In this document: one piece after another, positions 48,494-60,239 of the stretch
Layout: each line of letters begins with the position of its first letter
Position numbering within the stretch: the first letter of the stretch is position 1
Assembly: GCF_003026395.1 (NCBI RefSeq)
Contig: NZ_PYOO01000002.1
Span: forward strand, 477,551 to 541,550
DNA: 64,000 nucleotides
Source: Photobacterium iliopiscarium
GTDB lineage: Bacteria; Pseudomonadota; Gammaproteobacteria; Enterobacterales; Vibrionaceae
Direction: 5' to 3'
The notes under the pieces: generated by a model
Databases searched by the model: none
Told to the model about the DNA's origin: nothing
What the model saw: only the letters and a program-made list of their open reading frames with translations
Made by a program: the position numbers and the translations under genes

Positions 48494-48524
48494 AAAAAAA
48501 AAGCCAGCTAATAAGCTGACTTCT
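48494..48524 (-). terminator. Terminator-like hairpin after nusB
   Basis: AG-CAGCT/AGCTG-CT arms with one mismatch and an AATA loop, preceded on the plus strand by nine A (U-tract on minus). Located between nusB and thiL; may be partial. Confidence 0.7.
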
Positions 48525-48550
48525 TTCATCGTACTCAACGTAACAAAAAT

Positions 48551-49024
48551 TTATTTATCTTTTTTACGTAAAGTTGGTGCCGCTTTATCTAACACACCAT
48601 TGACGAATTTGTGGCTATCTTCAGCACCGAAAAGTTTTGCTAATTCGATGGCTTCGTTGATCACAACTTTAAATGGTACGTCTTCACGTTTAACCATTTC
48701 GTACATTGCAAGACGAAGTAGCGCAAGTTCCATCTGGTCTAGATCCTGAAGAGGACGAGACAAGTATGGACGCATTTTGCTATCAAGTTCTTGATGGCTT
48801 AATACGACACCTGTGAATAAATCACGGAAATAAACAACATCAGTTTCTGGCGCTGTACATGCAGGCGCCTCCGCTTGATGTTCTTCTTCTTCAAACTTAT
48901 CGCCTGAAAGGAAATATTGCTCAATATCAGCAACATTACCTTTAGTAAGTTGCCAAGAATAAATTGCTTGTACAGCAAATTGACGTGCATTACGACGCGC
49001 GGCTGGTTTCACAGTAACCCCCAT
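48551..49024 (-). CDS. nusB: Transcription antitermination factor NusB
   Basis: 157 residues, all-helical RNA-binding factor for rRNA operon antitermination with Nus[22 protein letters not shown] at the start and [26 protein letters not shown] at the end are diagnostic. Its ATG shares one base with the ribH stop, as often seen in rib-nus operons. Confidence 0.97.
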   Translation of the reverse strand: MGVTVKPAARRNARQFAVQAIYSWQLTKGNVADIEQYFLSGDKFEEEEHQAEAPACTAPETDVVYFRDLFTGVVLSHQELDSKMRPYLSRPLQDLDQMELALLRLAMYEMVKREDVPFKVVINEAIELAKLFGAEDSHKFVNGVLDKAAPTLRKKDK

Positions 49025-49494
49025 TAGGATTCGATTTGGGACAGGACATTTACCATTTCGAGCGCGCTTAGTGCAGCCTCTGCCCCTTTATTACCAGCCT
49101 TGGTACCGGCACGCTCAATGGCTTGTTCTATAGAATCAACAGTCAAAACACCAAAAGCAACTGGAGTATTATACTCTAGTGCTACTTGTGCTAGACCTTT
49201 ATTACACTCACCGGCAACATAGTCAAAATGAGGTGTTCCACCACGAATAACTGAGCCTAATGCTACGATAGCATCATAGCGATCACTCTTCGCAACTTGC
49301 TGGGCAACAAGCGGTAGTTCATAAGCACCAGGGCAACGAACAACAGTGATATTATCTTCACTAACCTGACCTTGACGTTTCAGCGCATCTAATGCACCTG
49401 AAAGTAAACTTTCGTTAATAAAGCTATTAAAGCGTGCAATTACGATAGCAATTTTTGCGTTTGGTGCCGCGATGGCGCCTTCAATTACCTTCAT
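49024..49494 (-). CDS. ribH: 6,7-dimethyl-8-ribityllumazine synthase
   Basis: 156 residues, penultimate step of riboflavin synthesis; forms hollow icosahedral or pentameric assemblies. Motifs: [57 protein letters not shown] (catalytic His) and [15 protein letters not shown] 202-base gap separates it from ribB, so a separate promoter is possible. Confidence 0.98.
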   Translation of the reverse strand: MKVIEGAIAAPNAKIAIVIARFNSFINESLLSGALDALKRQGQVSEDNITVVRCPGAYELPLVAQQVAKSDRYDAIVALGSVIRGGTPHFDYVAGECNKGLAQVALEYNTPVAFGVLTVDSIEQAIERAGTKAGNKGAEAALSALEMVNVLSQIES

Positions 49495-49696
49495 GGGCCT
49501 TCCTGTGACTATGTCTTTCCAGTTTTAGAAACCGCGGGAGTCTAACACACTTTACGATATGTCTGCTACGCACAACCGTCGGTTTCAAAGGATTTGTTAA
49601 TATTTATTGCTTATTTGTTGTAGAACCAACCAATAAGCAAGCATTATCAATAATAATAATGCTTTCTACAGTTATCTCGTTAACTACAATATGCGA

Positions 49697-50797
49697 TTAT
49701 TCGCAAATATATTCAACGACTTCAAGGCCAAAGCCTGATAATGAATGATAACGCTGCGTGCTTGATGATAATAGACGCATTTTACCAATACCTAAATCAG
49801 ATAAAATTTGCGAACCAATACCCACTTGTCGTGACGGGTTATATGGATTCACCTTCACTTGTGGACGTCCTTCATTTTCAGCGGCAATATTTTTTACTTT
49901 ATTGATAATACTGTCGGTCGATTCTTGCTTACTCAACACCACCAGCACACCATTTTCGGCACTAATGCGTTGCATCGCCGCAGGCAATGTCCACTGTGTC
50001 GCACCTGATTGAAGAATGTCTTTAAAGGTATCTTGTAAATGAACGCGCACTAACGTAGGAGCATTAACTTCAACATCGCCTTTACGTAATGCATAATGAA
50101 TTTGATCATCGATTTTATCGCGGTACGTGATCATATCAAACTCACCAAACTCAGTATTAAGCTTGCATTCACCAACACGCTCAATCGTCGTTTCATGGAG
50201 ATTACGATACTCAATAAGATCGGCAATTGTACCTAGTTTTAGGCCATGTTTTTCAGCAAAAATTTCTAACTGAGGACGACGCGCCATAGTACCGTCTTCA
50301 TTTAAAATCTCGACAATAACACTTGATGGCTCAAGACCTGCAAGACGCGCAACATCACAACCAGCTTCAGTATGTCCTGCACGTGTCAGTACACCACCTT
50401 CTTGCGCCATTAGCGGGAAGATATGACCAGGCATAACAATATTCGCAGCGGTAGCATCAGCAGCAACAGCAGCTTGTACTGTACGAGAACGATCAGCCGC
50501 TGAAATACCGGTAGTTACACCCGTTGCAGCTTCAATAGAAATAGTAAAAGGCGTCCCAAATTGTTCAGTATTATCTTGAACCATTAACGGTAAACCTAAT
50601 TTCTGACAACGTGTTTTGCTTAATGTTAAGCAAATTAAGCCACGGCCATTCGTCGCCATGAAGTTAATCGCTTCCGGCGTGATATGTTGTGATGCAATAA
50701 TAAGATCGCCTTCATTTTCACGATCTTCATCATCCATCAGGATAACCATTTTTCCTTGGCGAATATCATCAATGATTTCTTTTGCACTACTTATCAT
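49697..50797 (-). CDS. ribB: 3,4-dihydroxy-2-butanone-4-phosphate synthase with degenerate GTP cyclohydrolase II domain
   Basis: 366 residues. The N-terminal half is an intact DHBP synthase ([54 protein letters not shown]), making the four-carbon unit of riboflavin from ribulose-5-phosphate. The C-terminal half keeps the RibA fold ([13 protein letters not shown] at the start, [20 protein letters not shown] near the end). However, the three zinc cysteines expected after the LVRVH strand are absent, so GTP cyclohydrolase II activity is very unlikely and a separate ribA must exist. Such hybrids are known in gamma-proteobacteria. Downstream of ribE in the rib operon; no FMN riboswitch is seen before it. 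Confidence 0.95.
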   Translation of the reverse strand: MISSAKEIIDDIRQGKMVILMDDEDRENEGDLIIASQHITPEAINFMATNGRGLICLTLSKTRCQKLGLPLMVQDNTEQFGTPFTISIEAATGVTTGISAADRSRTVQAAVAADATAANIVMPGHIFPLMAQEGGVLTRAGHTEAGCDVARLAGLEPSSVIVEILNEDGTMARRPQLEIFAEKHGLKLGTIADLIEYRNLHETTIERVGECKLNTEFGEFDMITYRDKIDDQIHYALRKGDVEVNAPTLVRVHLQDTFKDILQSGATQWTLPAAMQRISAENGVLVVLSKQESTDSIINKVKNIAAENEGRPQVKVNPYNPSRQVGIGSQILSDLGIGKMRLLSSSTQRYHSLSGFGLEVVEYICE

Positions 50798-50844
50798 AAT
50801 ACTACCCTTATTCTTATGTTGCTTTATTGAGCATAAAGCAATGC

Positions 50845-51501
50845 TTAACCGAGAAACCCAGTTCTCGCCAATAAATCCATCGTTACTTTAGATTGTTTCT
50901 CTGCGGCTTTATCGCCAAGCATTAGGCGTTCAAGGTAACGCGCGATAACATCAACCTCAAGGTTAATTTTTCGACCGACTTTAAAATCAGCCATGGTTGT
51001 TTCAGCCGCAGTATGTGGCACAATCGTTAACTTAAACTCGTCACCACGCACAGCATTAACGGTCAAGCTAATGCCATCAACAGCCACAGAGCCTTTCTCT
51101 GAAATATACTTAGCAAGCTGTGGCGGTACTTTAATCCAAAATTCAATCGCACGACCAATATGCTGACGCTCAATCACTTCAGCAACAGCATCAATATGAC
51201 CAGAAACCATATGTCCACCAAAACGGGTGGTTGCCAACATCGCTTTTTCTAAATTAACCACTTGGCCTGCTTTATAATTTGCAAAAGCCGTGCGGTGTAG
51301 TGTTTCTAAAGAAAGATCTGCGACATAACCTTTACCGGTTAGTTTTACGACAGTAAGACAGACGCCATTGGTCGCAATACTATCGCCTAATTTAACATCC
51401 GATAAATCTAACGATCCTGAATCAACAGTAACAGAAACATCCACACCTTTAGGTGTCAGGGCTGATATTTTACCGACAGCTTCTATAATTCCAGTGAACA
51501 T
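50845..51501 (-). CDS. ribE: Riboflavin synthase alpha chain
   Basis: 218 residues made of two similar lumazine-binding barrels, the first beginning [12 protein letters not shown] and the second around [25 protein letters not shown] and [13 protein letters not shown] are the paired repeats. Dismutates ribityllumazine into riboflavin. Lies between ribD and ribB. Confidence 0.98.
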   Translation of the reverse strand: MFTGIIEAVGKISALTPKGVDVSVTVDSGSLDLSDVKLGDSIATNGVCLTVVKLTGKGYVADLSLETLHRTAFANYKAGQVVNLEKAMLATTRFGGHMVSGHIDAVAEVIERQHIGRAIEFWIKVPPQLAKYISEKGSVAVDGISLTVNAVRGDEFKLTIVPHTAAETTMADFKVGRKINLEVDVIARYLERLMLGDKAAEKQSKVTMDLLARTGFLG

Positions 51502-51524
51502 GATAAACCCTTAATTTCACTATT

Positions 51525-52649
51525 TTATTTATTCTTATTTACCGTTGCCATAATACGAATATCAACACCAATCACCCCTACATCAGTGATTGTTAACAGT
51601 GGTGTTTGTGCCATTGATGTCAATCCTGTGATATCAATCAAACCACGACTATCACTGCCCATTAACTTAGGGGCTTGATATAAAATCAAACTATCAACCA
51701 ATTGCTGTTGCAATAATGCTCCGGCCAAACTAGCACCCGCTTCAACCCAAATATGATTAATACCGTAAGTTGCTAACCGTGACATCAACGCCATAAGATC
51801 AAGCTGATTACTGTTAATTTGTGTTGGAATTTGCCATTGTTGCACGGAATCGGGCCACGCTTCTGTACCAAGCGTAGTACGAGCAAGAATGGTCTCTCCG
51901 GGTAAGTTGAAGAGTTGATATTCAGGTGTCAATCGATTCTGGCTATCAATAATAACCCGTATAGGTTGGCGCAACGCTGACTGAGGATATTGCTGCTGGA
52001 CAGATGCATCAAGCTCACTCCAACGTACATTAAGTGATGGATTGTCGGCAATAACCGTGGCACTGGTCGATAAAATAGCGCCAGCGCAGGCTCTAAATTG
52101 TTGTACATCCGATCGCGCTTTAGGGCCGGTTATCCACTTACTTGCCCCATTTGCTAATGCTGTTCGTCCATCTAAACTCGCTGCCAGTTTGAGTTCAACA
52201 TAGGGCATTTGATGAGTCATTTGCTTAATAAAGCCAGGGTTAAGTGCTTGTGCTTGTAATGCTAATACGCCGACATCCACACGAATGCCCGCAGCTTGTA
52301 ACAAAGCAATACCACGACCAGCAACAACAGGATTAGGATCGACCATTGCACACACAACCCGTGCAACTTTGGCATTAATTAATGCTTCAGCACAGGGCGG
52401 CGTTCTTCCATGATGAGAGCAAGGCTCCAAGGTAACATAGACGGTCGCCCCTTGAGCGCGTTGCTGTGCCTGCCGTAAAGCAAACACTTCAGCATGGGGT
52501 TGTCCTGCTTGATAATGATAGCCTTCACCAACAATATCGCCATTATTTACAATCACACACCCAACCATAGGATTAGGTGCTGTGGTATAACGACCATGCT
52601 TCGCTAGCGCTATCGCACGCGACATCATTTGTTGATCAGTCTGTGTCAT
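51525..52649 (-). CDS. ribD: Bifunctional riboflavin deaminase/reductase
   Basis: 374 residues. N-terminal cytidine-deaminase-type Zn domain (HAEVFALRQA; LEPCSHHGRTPPCAEAL) and a C-terminal NADPH-dependent reductase (PYVELKLAASLDGRTAL; WVEAGASLAGALLQ). Acts on the GTP cyclohydrolase II product. First rib gene after nrdR, 27 bases away. Confidence 0.98.
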   Translation of the reverse strand: MTQTDQQMMSRAIALAKHGRYTTAPNPMVGCVIVNNGDIVGEGYHYQAGQPHAEVFALRQAQQRAQGATVYVTLEPCSHHGRTPPCAEALINAKVARVVCAMVDPNPVVAGRGIALLQAAGIRVDVGVLALQAQALNPGFIKQMTHQMPYVELKLAASLDGRTALANGASKWITGPKARSDVQQFRACAGAILSTSATVIADNPSLNVRWSELDASVQQQYPQSALRQPIRVIIDSQNRLTPEYQLFNLPGETILARTTLGTEAWPDSVQQWQIPTQINSNQLDLMALMSRLATYGINHIWVEAGASLAGALLQQQLVDSLILYQAPKLMGSDSRGLIDITGLTSMAQTPLLTITDVGVIGVDIRIMATVNKNK

Positions 52650-52676
52650 TATTGTTGGTCTTAACGATTATTTATT

Positions 52677-53126
52677 TTAACGTTCCAGTTTAGCGATTTC
52701 CTCGCCAAACTCACGAATATCTTCAAAACTGCGATAAACAGAAGCAAAGCGGATATAAGCGACTTTATCCAATTCTTTTAAAGCTTCCATTACTAAATTA
52801 CCAATCATTTCTGAAGGCACTTCACGCTCACCGGTTGCTCGAAGACAAGATTTTATACTATTAACCGCACGTTCAATGTCATCAGTACTCACTGGGCGCT
52901 TTTCTAACGCACGTTGAATACCACCGCGTAATTTTTCTTCATTAAACGGATCACGGTTACCATTGGTTTTTACTACGCGAGGCATAACAAGCTCTGCCGT
53001 TTCAAACGTAGTATAGCGTTCATTGCACGCTAAACATTGGCGACGTCGGCGCACTTGGTGGCCATCTGCAACCAATCGAGAATCGATTACTTTGGTGTCA
53101 TTTGCACCGCAAAAAGGACAATGCAT
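52677..53126 (-). CDS. nrdR: Ribonucleotide reductase repressor NrdR
   Basis: 149 residues. Zinc ribbon [17 protein letters not shown] ... [12 protein letters not shown] and an ATP-cone domain ([20 protein letters not shown]) that reads dATP/ATP to control nrd genes. The nrdR-ribD order is conserved. The start is the first residue of the zinc ribbon. Confidence 0.98.
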   Translation of the reverse strand: MHCPFCGANDTKVIDSRLVADGHQVRRRRQCLACNERYTTFETAELVMPRVVKTNGNRDPFNEEKLRGGIQRALEKRPVSTDDIERAVNSIKSCLRATGEREVPSEMIGNLVMEALKELDKVAYIRFASVYRSFEDIREFGEEIAKLER

Positions 53127-53257
53127 TTAGCCTCCTACATTCAATCGACTCAGTGTAACCCATTTCATCGCTTTAATAAGACTATCCCCCCTTTTTTTCT
53201 AAAAAACAGCCTGAAAAGTAACAATTATCATTAATAATGGTACATTTTATAGTATTC

Positions 53258-53300
53258 ACAAAATAAAAAAGGCTCACCTATTAAACAGGTAAGCCTTATC
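53258..53300 (-). terminator. Terminator of glyA
   Basis: AAGGCT-ACCT/AGGT-AGCCTT arms with one mismatch and a seven-base loop; A-rich on the plus-strand left side. 45 bases after the glyA stop. Confidence 0.85.
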
Positions 53301-53344
53301 TTGATATGCAACAACGCGTGTTTAATTAGCGCATCATTATTAAA

Positions 53345-54595
53345 TTATGCGTAAACAGGAAGACGCTTACAAATTTCAAGTACTTTGATTTTTGTTGCTT
53401 CAATAACCGCAGCATCATTGATGTTATCTAATACATCACACATCCAACCGGCAAGTTGACGCGCATCATCCGCATCAAAACCACGACGAGTAATTGATGG
53501 CGTACCAACACGAATACCTGACGTCACAAATGGGCTACGAGGATCGTTAGGTACACTGTTTTTGTTAACGGTAATATTAGCGGCACCGAGTGCGGCATCG
53601 GCTTCTTTACCGGTGATACCTTTATCGATCAAATCCACAAGGAATAAGTGGTTTTCAGTACTACCAGATACAATCTTGTAACCGCGCTTAATAAATTCAG
53701 CCACCATCGCTTTAGCATTAACAACCACATTGGCTTGATAAACTTTAAACTCTGGCTCCATCGCTTCTTTAAATGCTACCGCTTTAGCTGCGATAACATG
53801 CATTAACGGACCGCCCTGACCACCAGGGAAAACAGCAGAGTTAAGCTTTTTATAAAGATCTTCGCCTTCATTTGATAGAATCAAACCACCACGAGGACCC
53901 GCTAAGGTTTTATGGGTTGTTGTGGTAACAACATGCGCGTGTGGTACAGGGTTTGGATAAACGCCAGCGGCAACTAAACCTGCTACGTGTGCCATATCAA
54001 CAAAGAAATATGCGCCCACTTTATCAGCGATTTCACGCATTTTTACCCAATCAACCACTTGAGAATAAGCAGAGAAACCACCAATAATCATTTTTGGTTT
54101 ATGTTCTAATGCCAATGCTTCCATTTCTTGGTAGTCAATTTGACCATTTTCATCAATACCATAAGGAATGATGTTATATAACTTGCCAGAGAAATTTACA
54201 GGTGAACCATGGGTTAAGTGACCACCATGTGCCAAGCTCATACCTAAAACCGTATCGCCCGTATTCAATAATGCCATGTAAACCGCATTATTTGCTTGAG
54301 AACCTGAGTGTGGCTGAACATTCGCATATTCGGCACCAAACAACTGACATGCACGATCAATTGCAAGCTGCTCAGCTTTATCAACAAATTCACAACCACC
54401 GTAGTAACGCTTACCAGGGTAGCCTTCAGCATATTTATTTGTCAGCTGAGAACCTTGGGCTTCCATTACACGAGGACTAGTGTAGTTTTCAGAAGCAATC
54501 AACTCGATGTGTTCTTCCTGACGGGCTGTTTCTTCCTGAATAGCTGCAAATAGTTCTGCATCATAATCAGCAATATTCATATCGCGCTTTAGCAT
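53345..54595 (-). CDS. glyA: Serine hydroxymethyltransferase
   Basis: 416 residues, PLP enzyme interconverting serine and glycine with one-carbon transfer to tetrahydrofolate. Starts [20 protein letters not shown], like the enterobacterial protein. PLP lysine in [13 protein letters not shown], and [18 protein letters not shown] for substrate/folate binding. A PurR operator 78-93 bases upstream agrees with the known PurR control of glyA in E. coli. Confidence 0.99.
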   Translation of the reverse strand: MLKRDMNIADYDAELFAAIQEETARQEEHIELIASENYTSPRVMEAQGSQLTNKYAEGYPGKRYYGGCEFVDKAEQLAIDRACQLFGAEYANVQPHSGSQANNAVYMALLNTGDTVLGMSLAHGGHLTHGSPVNFSGKLYNIIPYGIDENGQIDYQEMEALALEHKPKMIIGGFSAYSQVVDWVKMREIADKVGAYFFVDMAHVAGLVAAGVYPNPVPHAHVVTTTTHKTLAGPRGGLILSNEGEDLYKKLNSAVFPGGQGGPLMHVIAAKAVAFKEAMEPEFKVYQANVVVNAKAMVAEFIKRGYKIVSGSTENHLFLVDLIDKGITGKEADAALGAANITVNKNSVPNDPRSPFVTSGIRVGTPSITRRGFDADDARQLAGWMCDVLDNINDAAVIEATKIKVLEICKRLPVYA

Positions 54596-54672
54596 CTGTA
54601 TCTCCTGACTCAGCTAAGTTTTATACTATTTTTAGTAATAACCGAAAAATCACAAACCTAGACGCCACGTGG

Positions 54673-54688
54673 ACGCAATCGTTTTCGT
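54673..54688. promoter_or_regulatory. PurR operator of glyA
   Basis: ACGCAATCGTTTTCGT differs from the palindromic PurR consensus ACGCAANCGNTTGCGT at one position only. Confidence 0.85.
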
Positions 54689-54817
54689 TTTGATTTTTAT
54701 CTGCCAACTATATTACATAAATTGATCTAAATCAGAAAGTCTTAAATGTGGTTTATTTGTTATAACAATAATCTGTCACTAATATCTAATTCATTCATTA
54801 AGCTCAAATTAACCGCT

Positions 54818-54851
54818 ATAAAAAAGGGGCTGCCCGCTAGCAACCCCTATT
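54818..54851 (-). terminator. Terminator of glnB
   Basis: AGGGG-TGC/GCA-CCCCT arms with one mismatch and a CCGCTA loop; A6 on the plus strand serves as U-tract. 30 bases beyond the glnB stop. Confidence 0.8.
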
Positions 54852-54880
54852 AATGCTTTATCATAATTAACCATTACAAA

Positions 54881-55258
<378 letters not shown>

Positions 55259-55324
55259 TTACGATCACCGACTTGATTAAATTAAGGTTATTATCACAGA
55301 TTAAATACAGTAATTTAATCAATT

Positions 55325-55729
55325 TTAATATTCTTTAATGTAATTAGTCTCCATTCGCCGCAAAAGTAGCGACACGGAATACAGTAATACTAAGCCATTG
55401 ATCACTATAATAACAATATCATGATATTTCACCGGAAAAACATTCGGTATGAAAGGAATTAAACTTACTTGTAGAAATAGCGTGGCGGCGGGAATATAAA
55501 AATAAAGCGGAATAAAGCCCCATTTTTTACCTCGAAATAATCCAATACAAGCGAGTATTCCTGAAATCAATACCAATATAGTGACACTCATCGGTATCAT
55601 GCTAAGTACATCAAATCTTAAAGCGTGAATTATCATCTCAAAATGCTGCATAAGACCGATAATAACTAACACCGCAAGTAATTTGGTCGCACCAATTAAA
55701 CGGTAACTGCTGGGAATATCCAATCCCAT
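55325..55729 (-). CDS. Hypothetical four-span membrane protein
   Basis: 134 residues, four hydrophobic segments separated by short loops ([77 protein letters not shown]). I do not recognise the family. It stands alone between purL and glnB, with 95 bases before glnB in the same direction. Function unknown. Confidence 0.75.
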   Translation of the reverse strand: MGLDIPSSYRLIGATKLLAVLVIIGLMQHFEMIIHALRFDVLSMIPMSVTILVLISGILACIGLFRGKKWGFIPLYFYIPAATLFLQVSLIPFIPNVFPVKYHDIVIIVINGLVLLYSVSLLLRRMETNYIKEY

Positions 55730-55861
55730 TACTTCATCCTTGTAACGACACCGTGGTCATTTTCACTTATTGATTCGGTTAATTATCCCAATGTTTTTTC
55801 AAGGTTAATGTGATCAATGTCAACTTCATATTTAATTTTATAAACATCACAGTTACAACAC

Positions 55862-55894
55862 AAAAAAGCTGCCACAATTGTTGGCAGCTTTTAT
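55862..55894 (-). terminator. Terminator of purL
   Basis: AAGCTGCCA/TGGCAGCTT arms with a short loop; six A on the plus-strand left side act as U-tract. 21 bases after the purL stop. Confidence 0.92.
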
Positions 55895-55914
55895 GAGCTT
55901 AACTAACTGAAACC

Positions 55915-58900
55915 TTAGCCTAAATTAACCCGCGCATTACGGAACATACGCATCCAAGGGCTATTTTCACTCCAGTCATCAGGATGCCAAGAGTTTGCTA
56001 CGGTGCGGAATACCCGTTCAGGGTGTGGCATCATAATTGTAACTCGACCATCTTGAGTGGTTAAACCTGTGATTCCGTTCGGTGAACCATTAGGATTCGC
56101 AGGATAATTTTGAGTCACATTGCCGTAGTTATCAAGGTAACGTAGCGCGATCGTACCGGATTGTTCCATCGCAGCAAGATGGTTAGCATTACGAACTTCA
56201 ACCCGCCCTTCGCCATGTGAAACTGCAATTGGCATCCGTGAGCCAACCATTTCATTAAAGAATAACGAATCACTCTTTTGTACTTCAACCAAGCTAAAAC
56301 GCGCTTCAAAACGCTCTGATTCATTACGCACAAAACGTGGCCATAAATCAGCACCGGGAATCAACTCATGCAAGTTTGACATCATCTGGCAACCATTACA
56401 CACCCCTAGTGCCAAGGTATCTGGGCGATTAAAAAACGCAGCAAACTGATCACGCGCAATATTATTAAACAACACAGACTTCGCCCAGCCTTCTCCTGCG
56501 CCTAATACATCACCGTAAGAGAAACCACCACATGCGACTAAACCATTAAACCCTTCTAATTGTACTTTGCCGCTAAGAATATCGCTCATATGAACATCTC
56601 TCGCTTCAAAGCCAGCACGATCAAACGCCGCTGCCATTTCAACATGCGAGTTAACGCCCTGCTCACGTAAAATTGCCATCTGTGGTTTCGCACCAAAATT
56701 AATCGCTGGCGCAATAAAAGGCGCTGCTACATCATGGTTAATATCAAACGTTAACTTGGTATGTAAACCCGGATCTTGATTGTCTTTCTTGGCTTCAAAT
56801 TCTTGCAATGCACCCGTTGGATTATCACGCATCGCTTGCATTTGGTAAGTTGTTTCTGCCCAAATCGCACGTAATTCAGTGCGGTTTTGCTCAAGCACTA
56901 CATCGTTACCATTCCAAATACGGACGGTATCTTCATCAATCACAGTACCAATAATATGGCTACAAGCAGCTAAACCATTCGCCGCTAATACCGCTTGTAC
57001 GGCTTCAACATCGTCACTACGCACTTGAATCACAGCACCGAGTTCTTCACTAAAGAGCGCCGCTAATACGTCATCACATCCATCAGTTGCGGCAGTATTA
57101 ATATCAACTTCGACCCCAGTGTGACCTGCAAAGGCCATTTCAGCTAACGTGACATATAAACCACCATCACCACGGTCATGGTAAGCCAATAGCTTCTCAT
57201 CACGCACCAAGGTTTGCATCGCATAGAAGAAGCCTTTCAATAATTCAGGGCTATCAACATCCGCCGCTTTATCACCCAGTTGTTTATAAACCTGAGCCAA
57301 CGCAGTCGCACCAAGGCGGTTTTGACCACAACCAAGATCCACCAGCAATAAACTTGATGCACCTTTATCTGTACGTAATTGTGGGGTCACTGTTTTACGA
57401 ACATCTTCAACACGACCAAACGCGGTGATCACTAATGACAATGGTGATGTCACTTGTTTCTCTTCACCATCCTGTTGCCACTTGGTCTTCATCGACATGG
57501 AATCTTTACCGACAGGGATCGTTAGCCCTAATGCGGGACATAACTCTTCACCAATGGCTTTTACTGCTTCATACAAGCCAGCATCTTCACCGGGGTGACC
57601 TGCTGGTGACATCCAATTAGCCGATAAATTAATCCGCTTCATATCACCAATATCCGTACCTGCAATATTAGTAATCGCTTCACCTACGGCTAAACGTGCA
57701 GAGGCTCCAAAGTTAAGTAATGCCACAGGGGTACGCTCACCCATCGACATCGCTTCACCGTGATAAGTATCATAACTTGCTGCGGTAACGGCACAGTTAG
57801 CCACGGGCACCTGCCAAGGACCAACCATCTGATCGCGTGCAACCAATCCGGTCACACTGCGATCACCAATGGTGATCAAAAAGGTTTTTTCAGCCACAGC
57901 CGGTAAACGCAAGATGCGCTGAGTTGCATCTTCAACGGTTATTTCACTGCGATCAAGAGGTTCACCAATCACCGTTAATGTTGTCGCATCACGGTGCATT
58001 TTTGGTGCTTTACCCAATAGAATATCCATTGGCATATCAATCGGGGTGTTATCAAAATGGCTATCTTCAAGGCTTAAATGACGCTCCGCCGTTGCTTCAC
58101 CTACCACCGCATAAGGGGCACGTTCACGCTGACAAATTGCATCAAAAGTTGCCATGTTTTCAGGGGCGATTGCAAGGACATAACGCTCTTGTGATTCATT
58201 ACACCAAATCTCAAGTGGACTCATTCCTAGTTCATCATTTGGCACGTCACGTAATTGGAACTTACCACCACGCTCACCGTCATTGACTAATTCAGGTAAC
58301 GCATTAGAAATACCACCTGCGCCAACATCGTGAATAAATGCAATCGGGTTGTCATCACCCATCTGCCAACAACCATCGATCACTTCCTGACAACGACGTT
58401 CCATTTCTGGGTTTTCACGCTGTACTGAAGCAAAATCTAAATCTTCTGCTGATTGACCAGATGCCATTGATGACGCCGCACCACCACCAAGACCAATATT
58501 CATTGCCGGACCGCCAAGGACAATTAACTTGGCGCCAACAGGAATCTCTTTTTTCTGCACATGATCAGCACGAATATTACCCATGCCACCCGCAATCATA
58601 ATTGGCTTATGGTAACCACGAACTTCTTCACCTGCATGAGAGGTCACTTTTTCTTCGTAAGTACGGAAATAACCTAGAAGATTAGGACGACCAAATTCGT
58701 TATTAAATGCCGCACCACCAAGAGGACCTTCAAGCATGATATCAAGTGCAGTCACGATACGATCTGGCTTACCAAAATCGGTTTCCCATGGCTGTTCAAA
58801 ACCCGGCACGCGTAAGTTCGATACTGAAAATCCGACTAAGCCTGCTTTAGGTTTGCCACCAATACCGGTTGCGCCTTCATCACGAATTTCACCGCCAGAA

Positions 58901-59832
58901 CCTGTTGCTGCACCAGGCCATGGTGAAATTGCCGTTGGGTGGTTATGGGTTTCAACTTTCATCAATATATGGGTATCTTCTTGATGATAGGTATATTGAC
59001 GTGAGAGTGGATCAGGGAAGAAACGCCCAACGTGAGAACCTTCCATAACCGCAGCATTGTCTTTATAAGCAGACAGCACGTGTTCATGATTATGCTCGTA
59101 GGTGTTTTTGATCATTTTAAATAATGATTTTGGTTGATCGACACCATCAATCGTCCAATCAGCATTAAAAATCTTATGGCGACAATGTTCTGAGTTCGCT
59201 TGAGCAAACATCATTAATTCAATGTCATTGGGATTACGCTCAAGCTTAGTGAAATTTTCAACCAAGTAATCAATTTCATCGTCTGCTAACGCTAAGCCCA
59301 AGGTGAGATTCGCTTGCTCTAATGCTTGGCGACCACCCGTTAAAATATCAACACTTTTAACCGCTGCGGGTTGTGATTGACTAAATAACGCCGTCGCAGA
59401 TTCCACATTATCCAGCACCACTTCCATCATCCGATCATGAAGTAATGCTTTTAAGTCATGCAATTGTAATGTGGTTAACGTCGAAGATGATTCAACATAA
59501 TATGCCGTACCACGCTCAAGACGTTTAATGGTTGTTAAACCACAATTACGCGCAATATCGGTCGATTTTGAAGACCAAGGAGAAATAGTGCCAGCACGAG
59601 GAGTAACAAGTAACAATAAACCGTTAGGTTCATGCTCTGCAATCGTTGGGCCGTATGTGAGTAGCCGGCTTAATTTAGCTTTTTCATCAGCCATTAATGT
59701 TGCCGTCACATCAGCAAAATGCATAAACTCAGCATAAATACGAATAATAGGCAGATCTAACTCATGACAACGCTCAACTAACTTATTAACGCGAAACTCA
59801 GACAAAGCGGGTGAACCACGCAAAATTTCCAT
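55915..59832 (-). CDS. purL: Phosphoribosylformylglycinamidine synthase
   Basis: About 1305 residues, the large single-chain form (E. coli 1295). Fourth step of purine synthesis, using glutamine. Order: PurS-like N-terminus ([18 protein letters not shown]), linker with [16 protein letters not shown], two AIR-synthase-like halves ([30 protein letters not shown]), and a C-terminal class I glutamine amidotransferase with nucleophile Cys in [11 protein letters not shown] and late HGEGR. Start at ATG 59832; a TTG two codons earlier is possible. PurR box upstream. Confidence 0.98.
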   Translation of the reverse strand: MEILRGSPALSEFRVNKLVERCHELDLPIIRIYAEFMHFADVTATLMADEKAKLSRLLTYGPTIAEHEPNGLLLLVTPRAGTISPWSSKSTDIARNCGLTTIKRLERGTAYYVESSSTLTTLQLHDLKALLHDRMMEVVLDNVESATALFSQSQPAAVKSVDILTGGRQALEQANLTLGLALADDEIDYLVENFTKLERNPNDIELMMFAQANSEHCRHKIFNADWTIDGVDQPKSLFKMIKNTYEHNHEHVLSAYKDNAAVMEGSHVGRFFPDPLSRQYTYHQEDTHILMKVETHNHPTAISPWPGAATGSGGEIRDEGATGIGGKPKAGLVGFSVSNLRVPGFEQPWETDFGKPDRIVTALDIMLEGPLGGAAFNNEFGRPNLLGYFRTYEEKVTSHAGEEVRGYHKPIMIAGGMGNIRADHVQKKEIPVGAKLIVLGGPAMNIGLGGGAASSMASGQSAEDLDFASVQRENPEMERRCQEVIDGCWQMGDDNPIAFIHDVGAGGISNALPELVNDGERGGKFQLRDVPNDELGMSPLEIWCNESQERYVLAIAPENMATFDAICQRERAPYAVVGEATAERHLSLEDSHFDNTPIDMPMDILLGKAPKMHRDATTLTVIGEPLDRSEITVEDATQRILRLPAVAEKTFLITIGDRSVTGLVARDQMVGPWQVPVANCAVTAASYDTYHGEAMSMGERTPVALLNFGASARLAVGEAITNIAGTDIGDMKRINLSANWMSPAGHPGEDAGLYEAVKAIGEELCPALGLTIPVGKDSMSMKTKWQQDGEEKQVTSPLSLVITAFGRVEDVRKTVTPQLRTDKGASSLLLVDLGCGQNRLGATALAQVYKQLGDKAADVDSPELLKGFFYAMQTLVRDEKLLAYHDRGDGGLYVTLAEMAFAGHTGVEVDINTAATDGCDDVLAALFSEELGAVIQVRSDDVEAVQAVLAANGLAACSHIIGTVIDEDTVRIWNGNDVVLEQNRTELRAIWAETTYQMQAMRDNPTGALQEFEAKKDNQDPGLHTKLTFDINHDVAAPFIAPAINFGAKPQMAILREQGVNSHVEMAAAFDRAGFEARDVHMSDILSGKVQLEGFNGLVACGGFSYGDVLGAGEGWAKSVLFNNIARDQFAAFFNRPDTLALGVCNGCQMMSNLHELIPGADLWPRFVRNESERFEARFSLVEVQKSDSLFFNEMVGSRMPIAVSHGEGRVEVRNANHLAAMEQSGTIALRYLDNYGNVTQNYPANPNGSPNGITGLTTQDGRVTIMMPHPERVFRTVANSWHPDDWSENSPWMRMFRNARVNLG

Positions 59833-59987
59833 GTGCAAAGGTCTCTCGATTAGCAGGTAAAAAAAGTGATATTGAACTAAGCTTTGTTGATATAAAGACT
59901 TAACTCAATAGCACCTCGTTCATGACTACGCATTGCTTTAATTCACGTAATAATTATTTATTACCGTTTAACTATTCACGAGCGCCT

Positions 59988-60038
59988 AGTATAAGGGAAT
60001 TTTTTTTGTGACGTAACACCTGACGCAACCGTTTGCGT
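59988..60038 (-). promoter_or_regulatory. purL promoter with PurR operator
   Basis: The PurR box ACGCAACCGTTTGCGT at 60023-60038 is a full match to the consensus palindrome. On the minus strand a -10 element TATACT lies at 59988-59993, so the operator sits around -37 to -52 and would block polymerase. The rest of the gap from 60039 to 60239 shows nothing further that I can name. Confidence 0.9.
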
Positions 60039-60239
60039 CTTTTTTTTTCAATCCTCATAAAAATATCAAAAAAACACCATTCGTTGTTATTTTTGGGTCA
60101 CTTTTTAACCAGAGAATAGTCAAAAGTCGCTTTATCTATTCCAATATCTAAATTATGACCACCAATTAAACAGTTCAACTTTGCGCAATTAACAGGGTTT
60201 GATATAAAGAACATTCATTATTACTGTAGGTTCGCTTAG

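Noticed and set aside
49495..50844. FMN riboswitch (RFN element) before ribB or ribH
   Set aside because: The gaps before ribH (202 bp) and ribB (47 bp) do not show the conserved RFN helices I would expect, and the second is too short.
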